Origin: Diphasiastrum complanatum
Lineage: Eukaryota > Streptophyta > Lycopodiopsida > Lycopodiales > Lycopodiaceae
Reading direction: 5' to 3'
Assembly (NCBI GenBank): GCA_029204225.1
Contig: CM055113.1
Span: 2,316,081 to 2,380,080 of the forward strand
DNA length: 64,000 nt
The stretch's first letter is position 1. Each line of letters begins with the position of its first letter. Shown piece after piece: positions 23,985 to 35,088 of this stretch. The notes under the pieces are model-generated. The model saw only the letters and a program-made list of their open reading frames with translations. It ran no database searches and was not told where the DNA came from. A program made the translations under genes and the position numbers.

Positions 23985-24810
23985 TGTTAAATAAGATACT
24001 ACCCATGAGAGAGAGAGAGAGAGATTAACAGAACATAGCTCCTCTTGACAAGTCAAGACCAAACCTTTTAAAACCCTTTATTCATAAACCAACAAGGAAA
24101 ACCATAGTTGAAAAGTATACAATACTCATAATGCACCATAAAGCAAAACATATTTCAAAACATCTAACTGGTACCTACCACCATCCCACCACACAAAACC
24201 GCGCAAGTTAGCATAGTGAGGAAGACAGGTGTCAACTCTGAATGTCAGTTGTTATCCATGTACAAAATAACTTCACCAACTTGACAGCTTGCAGTATTAA
24301 TGAAATTATATAGTCCAATCTTCCCTACGTAATGTGACTTATAGCGATAGGCCAAACCATATCCTCACCGTATTAGGGCATTCCGCCATTTTGATCACTC
24401 TCTTGGTATTTATCCGTATCCTTATGTGAGTTTATTCATTATGTACTGAAAACTAGTTGTGCTAAATAGATTGATATTCACAAACAAGGGATAGCATGGA
24501 TTACTACGCAAGTATAGGGGCAAATCCATGTCGTACCGATACTTGTACCTATCGTATGGAGCACAAGTGATGTACCGTTTTCGTAACCCTTGAACATATC
24601 CATGCTTTCTAAGAGCACGCCAACTATCTCTTTGTTTTATGTGTTTTAAAGTCTAATTGTGTCTTAATTTAGAAGTAAAACAATCCATGTGTGCGTTTAT
24701 ACTTGGCCAAGCGCTATATCCTAACATTCGCAATAGGATTAGGGAAAATTCATATCGTTCCAATCCCTACGAATGTGACGGTCTCTTGCACAAATCCATG
24801 TGCTTTTAAG
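23985..24810 (+). repeat. long direct repeat, copy 2 (possible 3' LTR)
   Basis: Second copy of the repeat at 22074-22930, sharing the same ordered landmarks and differing by many substitutions and small indels. It starts with TGTTAAATAAG right after a purine-rich tract, as a 3' LTR would. A GA microsatellite at 24006-24024 corresponds to the shorter GA run of copy 1. Confidence 0.6.
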
Positions 24811-25379
24811 AGCGATTAGGCTATCGAGACTTGTTACATTGGCTATTACCTATCTTATGTTTCAATGGGATGTAGGTGAAAAACAAACACATGTGTTATC
24901 TTGTTCTATGAGGTGTGAGCAAAAAACCGAAATTAGTTCAGTCTTTTGCTATTTCCGAATGTGGGCAAGGTAGGCCCAACGCCTTACTTAATAGCATCAT
25001 ATTCATTACCTTACCAAGTCCACTCTTGTAGCTACAACCACATTAATGTTTGTGATACAATAACCGAATTATGTTTAAAACACTAACCTGAATAGTTGTT
25101 GTAAAAGAATTTTGTGAGGAAGTCATGGTTGTTTCAAAGACGTCTCTTTCGGAAAATGGTTATTGACAGATCCAGTCTATTTATTGCCATAAGTTTCCAC
25201 AAGTCTTAGGATAGAGTCATAAATTGCATCATACAAAAACAAGTAGTTTCGGATCTAAATTGCTCTTTATGCTTGTTTTAGAAGCATAACTTTGTATATA
25301 TTCTACTATTTCTTTGGTCACTGAAGTGTTTGCCATATACATACCTAGATCGGTGGATCGGAATGTGTTTTGAATCGAA

Positions 25380-26117
25380 ATGAAGACTCCAAGCATGACA
25401 TTGCTACAACAGGTTATAGTTCAGTTCGGATGTCCTCTAGAGCTTATCAATGATAGGGGAACACATTTCCTTAACTCTGTCATAGCAGACCTTCTCTCCA
25501 AATTTTTTGTGGTACATTGTAAAAGTTCCCCATACTATCCACGCTGCAATGGCCAGGCAGTATCCACCAATAAAATCCTATGTGGCATTCTCACCAAAGT
25601 CGTCGAATCCAGCCGATCTGATTGGAAACTCAAACTCCATGTTGCTCTCTAGGCTTATCGCACTATCCCAAAACAAGCTACAGGCTTAACCCCCTTCCAG
25701 CTCACACATGGTCAAGAAGCCGTTATGCCTGTGGAATTCCATATTCCCTCCCTTCGAGTAGCCGACAACCTTGAGCTCGATACTCCTCAGAATCTAGCAA
25801 ATAGGTTATTCTATCTGGAGCAACTCTGTGAAATATGACGGATCAGCATCCATGCTCAACAAGTCCACAAACGATGACAAAAAGCATGGCATGATCGATC
25901 ATTGAAACTTAGAGATTTCCAGGTGGGTGATAAGGTCCTGCTATACCAGGCCAAAGCCTTCAAAGGCAAACTGAAATTTTCAGGCCAAGGACCTTACGAC
26001 ATAAAATAAATCTTTGCCTATGGATATGTTCAACTCCAAACCCTTCAAGGCGATGTCCTCAACACTATGGTCAATGGGAGTCGACTGGCATCGTTGCCGA
26101 GGATAGACTACTACTAG
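25380..26117 (+). pseudogene. Ty3/gypsy integrase C-terminal half, defective
   Basis: The conceptual product contains an integrase core with the second catalytic Asp in INDRGTHF, followed by the usual SPYYPRCNGQA block. The catalytic Glu expected next (NGQAExTN) is Val here. It continues with the Ty3-type [23 protein letters not shown] and a GPYDIK motif of the chromodomain-side C-terminus. In-frame stops include TAG in place of the Trp of WAYRT. The amino half of integrase, RT and protease are missing upstream, so this is a truncated dead copy. Confidence 0.85.
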
Positions 26118-26339
26118 TTTAGTTGCCATTTTTATTGTTTTTTAGTATATTTTGGTGTGTTTTAGGTGGTTTTGGCTTGCTTTTTTGTGATCAATCCGTT
26201 GGAAGCTAGCGGAGGAGGTGTTTGGAGGTAGTGGAGACCTGAGATAGCCTCTAAGGGCTTGACATATCATCACATTCACCAAAAAACTTAAAAAACCAAG
26301 AAATATACAGTTTTGGAAGAAAAAAGTGAGCTAAAAGAC

Positions 26340-27220
26340 CATCAGATTTTATTTCTCTCTATCCAATGGATAAGAACTCTCGCATGACTAGCAGCCTGAG
26401 GACACTATCCCAACCATGCATAGAAGCCTGCATGAGTGACTTCCCAGCATATTTCCAGAAAACTCAAAAAAGCCATTAAAATTCAAAAACCCCTTGTAAC
26501 ACCCAAAAAAATTTCAAAACTGCTCAATAACCTTCTACAGACCTCTTGTAGCTAGATCTCATTGAGAAAAACTCATAGACGAGCCTACAAGATTTACTTT
26601 GCAGAAAAAGACCTCTTGCGACAGTTCCCAAGTTCCAAAAGACCCAAAATGAAAAAACCCTCACAGATAGTACTTTTTGCAGTTTTAGTGGCAACTAACT
26701 TTCGCTAGACCTCCTGTAGCTAGATCTCATTGAGACAAGCTCACAAACGAGTCAGCGAGAGTTCATCTTGTTCTAGTGAACTGTAAGAAGGTTCCAAGTG
26801 CTGAAAAAAATGGAAAATCATGAGAAGAAGAGAACCCTTGCACAAGTAACCCTCGTAGCATGGTCGATTGAGTCCATAAGGTCATTTTCCATCAGTGATC
26901 AAATATAATATTAAGTATTGATGAATATATAATCTAAAAAGTGAGCAAAAACACCATCATACATCAATAACTTATAGATATGCTAGAGTTAACATTCGTC
27001 ACTTTTTATAGAGCCATATCCAACTTCAGGAAAGGGGGCGAGAGTTGCTTCCCAATAGATCTCAGAACATCAGAGTTTTCTACTACAAAATAGTACAAAG
27101 AACTCTCGCACAGACAACCCTCGCATGATTAACCTTCGTATATAGGATCAATACAGAGATTTGCCTCAGATATGACTATTTTAAAAATTTTAGGCCAATC
27201 AACACAAGAGCTTGAAGACA
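26340..27220. repeat. degenerate tandem repeats downstream of Ty3 integrase
   Basis: The word AGACCTCTTGTAGCTAGATC and its following TCATTGAGA recur at about 26539 and 26708, a period near 169. ACTCTCGC and CCCTCGC words recur throughout. The distal part, 26960-27215, is the second copy of the dispersed repeat at 1535-1790. Its position just after the integrase suggests 3' untranslated or LTR sequence of the Ty3 element; this is inference, as no LTR end was identified. Confidence 0.55.
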
Positions 27221-27929
27221 ATACACACAACAATGCTCACAATGGAGGAAGAAACACTGACAATTATCTATTCATCTCAATGAAGCAGTACATAAGTTTC
27301 TTCAGTTTGTTTCTCCACAAAATTCAGCCTAATATAGGTGAGAGAGATGACTCTCTCTCCTCTTTCTAGAGCACCAGTTTTAGGGCATCAGTAGCCTAAA
27401 ATAGCCAATTTTGGTCTATAGGTCCAAATGACATGATTTTGGTGTCATTTCGAAGGTCTTGAAGTTTGAAACTTCTTCAATATGAAATGTATACTAAAGT
27501 AATAGTATCTAGACCTGTTCCACATGTGTGAAAGGTCATATCCAAAACTATGTGCCAAAATTACCAAATTTGGCCTAAAACTAGTCAAGGAAATGTTGAC
27601 AATTTTCACCTCCCTCTTCAACTTTGCTTGCTAGTTTTACAATACTAGTTTGATCTAACTTAAGAATGATTTCCATCTTAAGGTTAGATCTCCTCTCAAA
27701 GATCCTGATATGTACAAAACAATAAACTTCATAATTGATATAGATAATAGTGTCCAATTTGGATGTTTCACTATTTGTTATATCAATTTTACATTTCAAG
27801 ACCATGAAGAATAACATAGAATGAGAATGGAATGATTCCTCCATGTTTTCACCTGTGAAATCTTTGTAAAACAACAACAAACATGTAACAAATGAAAGTG
27901 AGTCTCAGTTCGACGACAAGCCAAAAGCT

Positions 27930-28220
27930 TTATAAGAGGTGCAGGCTCAGAGCGGCAAAGCAACGAAAAAGTTCTCTAAGACGTTTCCTAGTCAGAAAAA
28001 TGTCTGGTGTTCAATTTGTGCGAGAAATCACACCATGAACGAATGTCCAACATTGAAGCAACAATTGACGAATACTATTTGTCATCTGCGCAATTCTACG
28101 GGACACAAAACAGCCTTTTGCTCGTTTAATCCTCAGATCATCCAACAAATGTATGCTAAGCTTCAATATTGGGAACCTACTACCTATACGGGGTTCCCAC
28201 ACTTTTTTAAATTTGAATAA
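27930..28220 (+). pseudogene. gag-like fragment with degenerate zinc knuckles
   Basis: The frame at 27939-28220 encodes CSICARNHTMNEC, a CCHC-like knuckle one residue short between the second Cys and His. A second knuckle-like segment has the second Cys replaced (CHLRNSTGHKTAFC). Basic residues precede it. This fits the carboxy end of a retroelement gag, but no neighbouring protease or RT is found. Confidence 0.4.
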
Positions 28221-28239
28221 AAAGAGAGGCAAGACCGGA

Positions 28240-28750
28240 CCAATAGGATTCAAAGGCCAGGGTCCTCCTCTCTACTATAAAAAGGGACCAACTCGAGTTG
28301 CTCCTGATGTTCATTTCCTCATTTCAATAAAGCAGATTGGTTCTCTTTATAAATGGATTGATGAATGTCCTTGCTCTTCCTCTCTTTTCCTCCATTTCTC
28401 ATGCTTCATTTATATTTGTTGACTGTTAGATTTGATCATTATTGGGATTGCTATTTCTTATGCTTTTTGTGAGAGAGAAAAGGAGAGAGAGAAGAGTAAG
28501 TTTCTATCATTGTTGTGGATTTAGGGTTAATGGAAGTAGGGTTAATGGATGTAGTGTTAATGCTTAGTGTTAATGGATGTTAGTGTTAGATCCTCCATTC
28601 ATGTCGAAATCTGAACTATACTATCGCTCTCATGGGAACGAACCTACGCGTGACAACTAACTCCGTCTCTTTGATGCTAGATTGACTAGATCTTGGATTC
28701 AGGTTAGGCAAGGAAAGAAACCCACTATAGGGGTACACTTTTTTTAAATC
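28240..28750. repeat. TATA-bearing non-coding segment with 15-bp GGGTTAATGGATGTA repeats
   Basis: TATAAAAAGGG occurs at about 28274, and the following CATTTCAATAAAGCAG resembles an LTR U3/R boundary. From about 28523 to 28590 the words TAGGGTTAATGGAAG, TAGGGTTAATGGATG and TAGTGTTAATG form four degenerate copies of a 15-16 base unit. No coding content is seen. Confidence 0.5.
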
Positions 28751-28755
28751 TGTCA

Positions 28756-29020
28756 TGTTAGAAATCAATGATAAATTTCATTGTTACTGTTTATGATGTA
28801 CATTAATGTTGACAGCTGTTACCAGCTGTAATTAGCCGTAGGCTAGTCTATTAGTCTATCCGTAGGTTTTCTCTCTCTATCAGGGTTCAGGGTTTATATG
28901 TACATTTTATATTCAAAATGATATTAGTGTGATAGAGTGATATTGCGTGTTCTTCTTTTGTCCCCCTACTTGGTGATTGTTCATGGTGAATGCTTGATGT
29001 TGCATTTTTAATTGTTGACA
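28756..29020 (+). mobile_element. candidate 5' LTR of copia element A
   Basis: A 265-base segment starts TGTTAG and ends TTGACA, so it has TGT/ACA inverted ends, and it directly abuts a canonical primer-binding site. The sequence after the polypurine tract of element A (34517 onward) does not obviously match it. Either the element is a mosaic or the 3' end belongs to another copy. Confidence 0.6.
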
Positions 29021-29032
29021 TGGTATCAGAGC
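29021..29032 (+). promoter_or_regulatory. primer-binding site of copia element A
   Basis: TGGTATCAGAGC, the plant retrotransposon primer-binding site complementary to initiator methionine tRNA, begins directly after a candidate LTR ending in ACA. Confidence 0.8.
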
Positions 29033-29570
29033 TACAATAGTCATGCGTGCCTGATCAGTGGATACAACTTGTCACAGGCTCCGCAACGAAGTGAGAAAGT
29101 CCTTCACGGGAGGTGAAAGCTTGGAGAGACAAAAACGGCTGGAAGAAATTCTTCTTGATGTATTTTGCAAGTTTTGGAGCTCACAGTTATTAGTGGGGAA
29201 TGAAGACACAGTCCCGGAGGCATCGGAAAGGCCAGGGCAACATCAGACAAATTGAAAATCTGTTGAGTGGGAAAAGTTTTACAATATTTTTTTAGTCTTT
29301 GTGAAAAGTATCATTTGTCAGAGAGTTGTGCCAAGAAATCTCTCATTTGTTTGTTTGGGGTACTGCAAATCACACCAAAAAGTGTCTAGTACTGCCATTT
29401 AGAGCTTTGAGACTTCATACCTTTCACATTACTAATATCTGTCTATTTGAACGATCACTCATTTTGAAATTCTAGCAAAGAGGAGGCGGCGTAGCCGCCA
29501 CGCTGAAGTAGAGAATCTGAAATATTCCCTCTGAAAGTTCTTATATTCTCTCTTTTTTATATTAGTACCA

Positions 29571-29815
29571 ATATCGGATCCAAGCGCGCTTGCTGAAGAG
29601 AAACCCGAGCAGTCGTACATCTGTGCTCCAGTCTGATATCGCATGTCCGTACTGATATCGGATCCAAGCGCACAAGCTAAAGAGAATTCTTAGCAGTTGT
29701 ACATCCGCGCTCCAGTCCGATATTGCATGCTCCAATATCGGATCCACGCGCACAAGTTAAAGAGGATTCTGAGCAGTCATACTTCCGCGTTCCATTCTGA
29801 TATCAGGTGTATAAC
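29571..29815. repeat. three tandem ~82-bp units in the leader of element A
   Basis: Units start at ATATCGGATCCAAGCG or ATATCGGATCCACGCG, at 29571, 29655 and 29735 (periods 84 and 80). Each carries an AAGAGAATTCT-like word, an AGCAGTCGTACAT-like word and a CGCTCCAGTC-like word. The array lies between the primer-binding site and the gag start, that is, in the untranslated leader. Confidence 0.85.
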
Positions 29816-29921
29816 TGGAAAAAAAAATTATTATACAGTTATGTGGTGTGATAAAATTTGGAGACTAAATTGTGTGCTCAGATTGAGCCATTTTTTGTGA
29901 TCCGGACTTGTCTATCCAGTA

Positions 29922-31355
29922 ATGGCAACTCTAAGCGAGAGTGTCCTCAATGAGTCAAGCAAATTGGAAGGAGCTGGCAACTATGCAGTTTGAGAAAACA
30001 AACTGAAGAACATTTTGATGGAAAAGGAGCTATGGGAGATCATGACAGGTGAAGAGATTTGATCAAGCTCTTGCAGTCAGGGGACGTGGTGGTAGATTTG
30101 GTCGTGGAAGACACCAATCAAGAAGTGGAAACTCAAATCGTGGATCATTTTAACAATTTCAAGAACAATTAAATGATGGCCCAAATCGAGGCAATTGGAA
30201 TCAAGGCCGAGGTCAAGGACGCGGCTATTCCAGGCAAAATAAACCTAGAAATTGTAGGTATTGCAACAAACATGGCCACTGGGAGCGTGAATGCTTCAAG
30301 AAACAAAAGGAGATGGAACAAAGAAAAGACAAAGGGCAAGCGGGAAATTATGCCGATCAACATCAATTTGATGATTATTATTATGAAAACAATTATACTG
30401 ATCAACATCAATACGATGATGATCAATATGAAGATGATATAGGTGAGAGCTCAAAACTGTTCATTACAGTATTAATGACAAGTGATGAAACCAAGGATAC
30501 CTGGTACATTAATAATGGTGCATCCAAGCACATGACTTCAAGGAAAGAGTGGTTTTCATAACTCAAGAAAACTCACAATGGTGATAAAGTTGGACAAGCC
30601 GATGGCAAATTGCTATCCGTTAAAGGAGTTGGAGTGGTACCATTGAAGTTAGCCAGCGGGAAGATAAAGCGGATAAGCAATGTGCAATATGTACCTGGCT
30701 TAGCTAACAATCTACTATCTGTTGGGACGATGGCTGATGAACAACTCAAGGTTGAGTTTGACAGTGACAAATTTCTTGTCAAAGACATCAAGAATCGACT
30801 CTACAAATTCAATGCGAGATCTTTTGCTCAAGCTATGGTAAGCACGGTTGATAGTCGAAGTGATCTTTGGCATCAACGATTCGGTCATATTAGTGCTCAA
30901 AGTTTACATATTCTCAAAAGAGGTAATCTAGTTATAGGATTGCCTGATATTTCTTTTGAAGGAAAATTTTTTGAAGGTTGCATTTTGGGAAAACAACACA
31001 AAGAGAGGTTTCCCAAAAGTGGAGCAAGTAGAGCCAATGGCATCCTAGATCTTGTCCACAATGATCTATGTGGACCGATGCATACTAGATCTCTTAGTGG
31101 CTACTATTACTTTATCACCTTCATTGATGATTATAGCAGATGCATTTGGATTTATTTCATAAGTAAGAAATCAAATGCTTTTGCTAAGTTCAAGGAAATC
31201 AAGGCATTAGTTGAAAAGCAAACAGGATGTTGCATCAAAACTTTGAGATTTGACATAATTTATTGATTTCTGCAAAGATCAAGGGATCAAGATGCAAACT
31301 ACAACACCTTATTCACCACAACAAAATGGAGTTGCAGAACGAAAGAACTTCTTCC
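29922..31355 (+). pseudogene. copia element A, gag-protease-integrase part (disrupted)
   Basis: The gag start MATLSESVLNESSKLEG is at 29922. An in-frame TGA where Trp is expected (Asn-Tyr-Ala-Val-Trp) and an internal gag deletion follow. A CCHC knuckle, CRYCNKHGHWEREC, is encoded near 30260. The protease active site DSGAS has become NNGAS (about 30510), so it is inactive. From 30610 come the GAG-pre-integrase HQRFGHISAQSLHIL, LVHNDLCGPM and FIDDYSRC of the integrase core. The frame breaks near 31262 but the expected PYSPQQNGVAERKN continues to about 31350, where foreign DNA interrupts the element. The rest resumes at about 33235. Confidence 0.9.
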
Positions 31356-33234
31356 ATACTTCTGTGAGATCTCCCTAATAATTTATTTTCCCTTCTCTCG
31401 CAACTCGGCAAGCAACAATGATGTAGACAACTGTGACACGCAAGCCTTGTAATCCCTCTTGTACAAAGGCTAGATACAGAAAAGCTTAAAATCCCAAACA
31501 TCTTAAAGACAAAAATTACAAACATATTAGAGTAAAAACAGTGTTATATACAAAAAAATGTATTTTTAGCGATTTCATGATATGGAATCTTCCTCACCGC
31601 GTATACCATTCTTCACAAGATGACTCACATTAGTGGGTACCATGGCCTTTTTCCATGTTTGGATTCCAATTTTCTATATGTTTCCAGCTTTCGATGCTCA
31701 TCTGGAGTCAAGTTCTTACTGAATGTGCTTTCTCCACACTCGCATATGGTTTTGGCATTATAGAGATAGTCCTTTAAATTTGTCTTCACAATAGCATCTT
31801 CATTCAACCTGAAATAATTTTGAACATGTTATTTATATATTTTTAGAATCACATGGATAACATCCAACTAAAATAAATAAGTTATAAAACCTATAATAAA
31901 GAAACTTACAAATTCAAACATTGTAAGGTTGCCACCAATTGCATTTCACACTTCGGATCGGCCTCAATGAAAGTGGCCATAAGCCTAATGTGTTTACTCA
32001 AATTGTTCCAGTATTCTTCATGTATCACCTCCATCCAAGCTGTTGTTCTGTGATTTCCTTCCCACACGAAAAACATTCTATTGGACAGCTCTAATAGCTC
32101 ATGGTGAGTGGATAACTCCTTTTCAAATTCTTCATTTACATGGAGCCATTTAGAACCCCATTTGTCTTTCAACTCATCTACACGGTACCACGGGAACCAT
32201 CACTCAATGTCGTGCTCAAAATAAGATTCTCTTTATCCTTGACATAGCCTTCATTACAAAAGGCTTCTTTCAACTCTTCCTTTTCTTGACGCAAAGGCCT
32301 AACACAAGTCTTTGTTTGCAGTCTATGCAATGGAACCATGATGGATGAAATGGATGGAAATTTTGCAAGTTGTTTTAGCAAGTCTTCACCATGCTCATTT
32401 GATATGACAAACAAGAATCTCCTAATCAAACTCGTCATTTGAGTCTTGTGCGTCCTCATATTTTTCAATGGTGACATCATCAGCAGCCAACCCAATCATT
32501 TGCAAACTTTCAAGCAAGAGAGTCCCACCCTTATCCTATGTGGATGCCACTGCAATCAACCTACCTCATCATAAATATTCTCTTGAGGGGTCGAGGGCTC
32601 GATTAAGTCTTCTAATTTTTTTGTTTTTTCTCTTGCCCTTGTTAATTCAGCTTGGAGCTATTTCCAAGTTTTGATACTCCACTTGGTCAAAGGATACATT
32701 GTGAATTCCTATGTGACATGTTGATCCTCTACATCACATTCAAAACCATTCCAAATCTTATGATTTATGCTAGAAATTATAATCAAATCTCAGAAATGTT
32801 TATCAATGGCATCCAATTCATAAAGTTCTTGAAAATTCTAGTTCCAATAGGCTCAAACGACAAATCTATAACACATCATACTTTCACATGATCATGTTTT
32901 GTGACAAATATATGAAGTAATACTTTTGTCAAATAGAAGTTGATTATTCGATTGATACTTTAATCAATGGTACACACGACATGTACGCAAAGAGGAATCA
33001 TATAGCTTGAACTCAAAAAATAAATTGAAATCCCACCTTAAGATGAAAGTTTTACATTGTTGGGTTGTATACTTCTTGGAATCAAAGCTCAACTTATGCA
33101 CTGCTTACATGAAGGTCGTGTCATTGGCCCTATAGCTCATAACTGGCAATATACAAAAAAGGGAAGCATAGACTTCATTTGTCGACCAATGGTGGTGGTC
33201 TAGAAGGCGACGTGCAAGCATAGTATAAACCTAT
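31356..33234. mobile_element. nested insertion in copia element A carrying a captured gene fragment
   Basis: The integrase of element A stops after the ERKN motif and resumes with LPKEIWGEADACANYL at about 33240. The roughly 1.88 kb between is unrelated to retroelements. Its minus strand carries a decayed host-like gene with an intron (separate entry). About 15 codons of integrase are missing at the junction. I could not define terminal inverted repeats or a target duplication, so the carrier class (Mutator-like, Helitron or other) is open. Confidence 0.75.
31625..32495 (-). pseudogene. captured gene fragment with intact intron, possibly ParB/sulfiredoxin-like fold
   Basis: Minus-strand exon 32495-31909 joins exon 31808-31625 across a 100-base intron with donor GTAAG and acceptor TTTCAG. 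The splice restores frame (Cys-Leu-Asn-Leu|Leu-Asn-Glu-Asp) and the product ends RPWYPLM-stop. Upstream the frame shifts once near 32180, between LSTTLSDGS and WFPWYRVDELKDKW. RPLRQEKEELKEAFCNEGY followed about 90 residues later by FFVWEGNHRTTAWMEV resembles the spacing in ParB/sulfiredoxin-like domains, where GNHR is a key motif; this assignment is tentative. No start codon context or promoter is evident, so it reads as a gene piece carried by the insertion. Confidence 0.6.
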
Positions 33235-34500
33235 ATTATTTCTTGTTCCTCTACCTAAGGAAATTTGGGGAGAAGCGGATGCATGTGCTAATTATCTTTG
33301 TAATAGGCTTCCTGATCTTGCAATAGAAGGAAGAACACCATATGAAATGTTGTACAAAAAAAAGCCTAAGGTAGATCATCTTAGGGTCTTTGGTTGTTTA
33401 TGCTATGTGCATGTTCCTTTAGAGACTAGTAAAAAGGATGATCCTAGTGCTATTAAAGGCATTTTTGTTGGATATGCATCTTCTAAGAAAGCATATAGAG
33501 TTTATGTTCCCTCTACTAGAGATATGATCTTCCATGCAGATCAGAAGTATAACTTGGATGAGGCAAAGATCAAGGAATCTCATGTAGGATCTACCATTAT
33601 CAATCTTGATGTTGTTAAAGACATGTTGGGGCCGAGGCTTGAGGAGGAGCAACTTGAAGCACATGCACCTAGAAGATCCACAAGAGAAAGATCCGAGCCA
33701 AGTAGGCTCACATATGTGGAGAGAGAAAAGCAAGTGGAAGATGTAGGAGGCACTTCCTATCATGCATTTTGTATATCACATGAAGAGCCAAAAGATGTCC
33801 AAGAAGCACTTCAATCGAAAGATTGGGTTGAAGCAATGACCCTTGAGCCTTGAGCCTTGAGCCTTGATGTCAAACAACACCTGGGAACTTGTCAATCCAC
33901 CTACCAACATGCATGTCATTGGATGCAAATGGGTGTTCAGGATCAAATACAACAATGATGGATCCATCAACAAATTCAAAGCAAGACTTTGTGCCAAAGG
34001 ATATTCTCAAGTCAAAGGTCCTGATTATGAAGACACTTTTGCACCTGTTGCAAAAATGGTAACTATAAGAATTTTCATTTCACTTGCATGTTATCACAAT
34101 TGGAGAATGTTTCAACTTGATGTATCAAATGATTTCCTCAATGGTTATCTTGAGGAGGAGATCTACATGGAGCAACCACCTGGATTTGTGCAAGATGGTG
34201 AAGAAGCAAAAGTATGTCTTTTGTTGAAAAGTCACTATGGATTAAATCAAGCACCAAGGTCTTGGTATGCAAGGCTCAAGCTCTTGCAAACAATCCAGTA
34301 TTTCATGCAAGAAGCAAACATAGCGAGGTAGCACACCACTTTGTAAGAGAGAAAGTGATCGAGAGAGAGAGATCTTGTTGGAGCATGTTCAATCATCATC
34401 TTGTGTTGCAGATCTTCTCACAAAACTTGCTCAAGAACGTGTTTGTCAAGATGAGGTCAAATCTTGGCTTAATCTCAAAGTCCATGGTGAATAGATAGAT
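33235..34500 (+). pseudogene. copia element A, integrase end, RT and RNase H (deleted)
   Basis: The frame resumes with LPKEIWGEA, TPYEMLYKKKP and LRVFGCLCYVHVP, and the FVGYASSKKAYRVY post-integrase motif. A 7-base unit (GCCTTGA type) is expanded to three copies at about 33843-33867 and shifts the frame before NNTWELV. Reverse transcriptase then runs through CKWVFRIKYN, DYEDTFAPVAK and QLDVSNDFLNG to YGLNQAPRSWY. It jumps directly to the RNase H end (NNPVFHARSKH), so the YVDD catalytic region is deleted. A second frameshift near 34322 precedes the LNLKVHGE-type terminus at about 34495. Confidence 0.9.
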
Positions 34501-34508
34501 ATATTTTA

Positions 34509-34520
34509 AGGAGGAGTGTG
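34509..34520 (+). promoter_or_regulatory. polypurine tract and start of 3' LTR of element A
   Basis: AAGGAGGAG immediately precedes TGTGAAGAATAA at 34517, right after the last codons of the copia polyprotein, as expected for a polypurine tract and LTR start. The far end of this LTR is unclear and may lie near 35066 (TTTTTCAACA). Confidence 0.6.
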
Positions 34521-35088
34521 AAGAATAATAAAAAATATCTTTCTATGTTCACTTTGGGGGCTATGCTCATGTATTTTTCATTGTACATATTTGAGGTATG
34601 TGAATTGGGCACATAACCTTGTAGAATAGGTCGAGTTCGTGTTTTTTAGAATTAGATGTGTTGGTATTCAAAAAGTTAGGTAGCATGCAAAGTTAGGTAG
34701 AATGTAACTAGGAAAATTCTACACATGTTTAGTCTAACTAGGAAGTAGATATGCAATTCTTGACACATCATGCATGTGCTTTGAGATGTGGATAGTAGAG
34801 TCAAACAAATGATGTGGATCAACCATTGATCACATGCAAATTCACATTGGAACTTGAGCCTCATGATGTAGGGATTTTTGGATAGCATTCCATATTGTGA
34901 ATTTTGATGAGTAAAATAGATTTTCTCTCTAAAAGAGTGTTTTTGGTTGTACATTTTCTCTCTACCCGAGAGCAAGCTAATTTTCCTACTCATCCTAATA
35001 GCCCTCCTTCCTTCTCTCAATTTTACTCTCTCAAATGAAACCTGTAGAAAATGAACTGTTTTTCAACAGTCTGCATTTTTAGACTACT

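Noticed and set aside
29571-29815. CRISPR-like array of direct repeats
   Set aside because: Units are contiguous tandem copies of about 82 bases without unique spacers, in a plant retroelement leader.
31356-33234. Nested insertion as a Helitron or Mutator-like element
   Set aside because: I could not find convincing terminal inverted repeats, a 9-base target duplication, or a TC...CTRR end with hairpin, so the class is left open.
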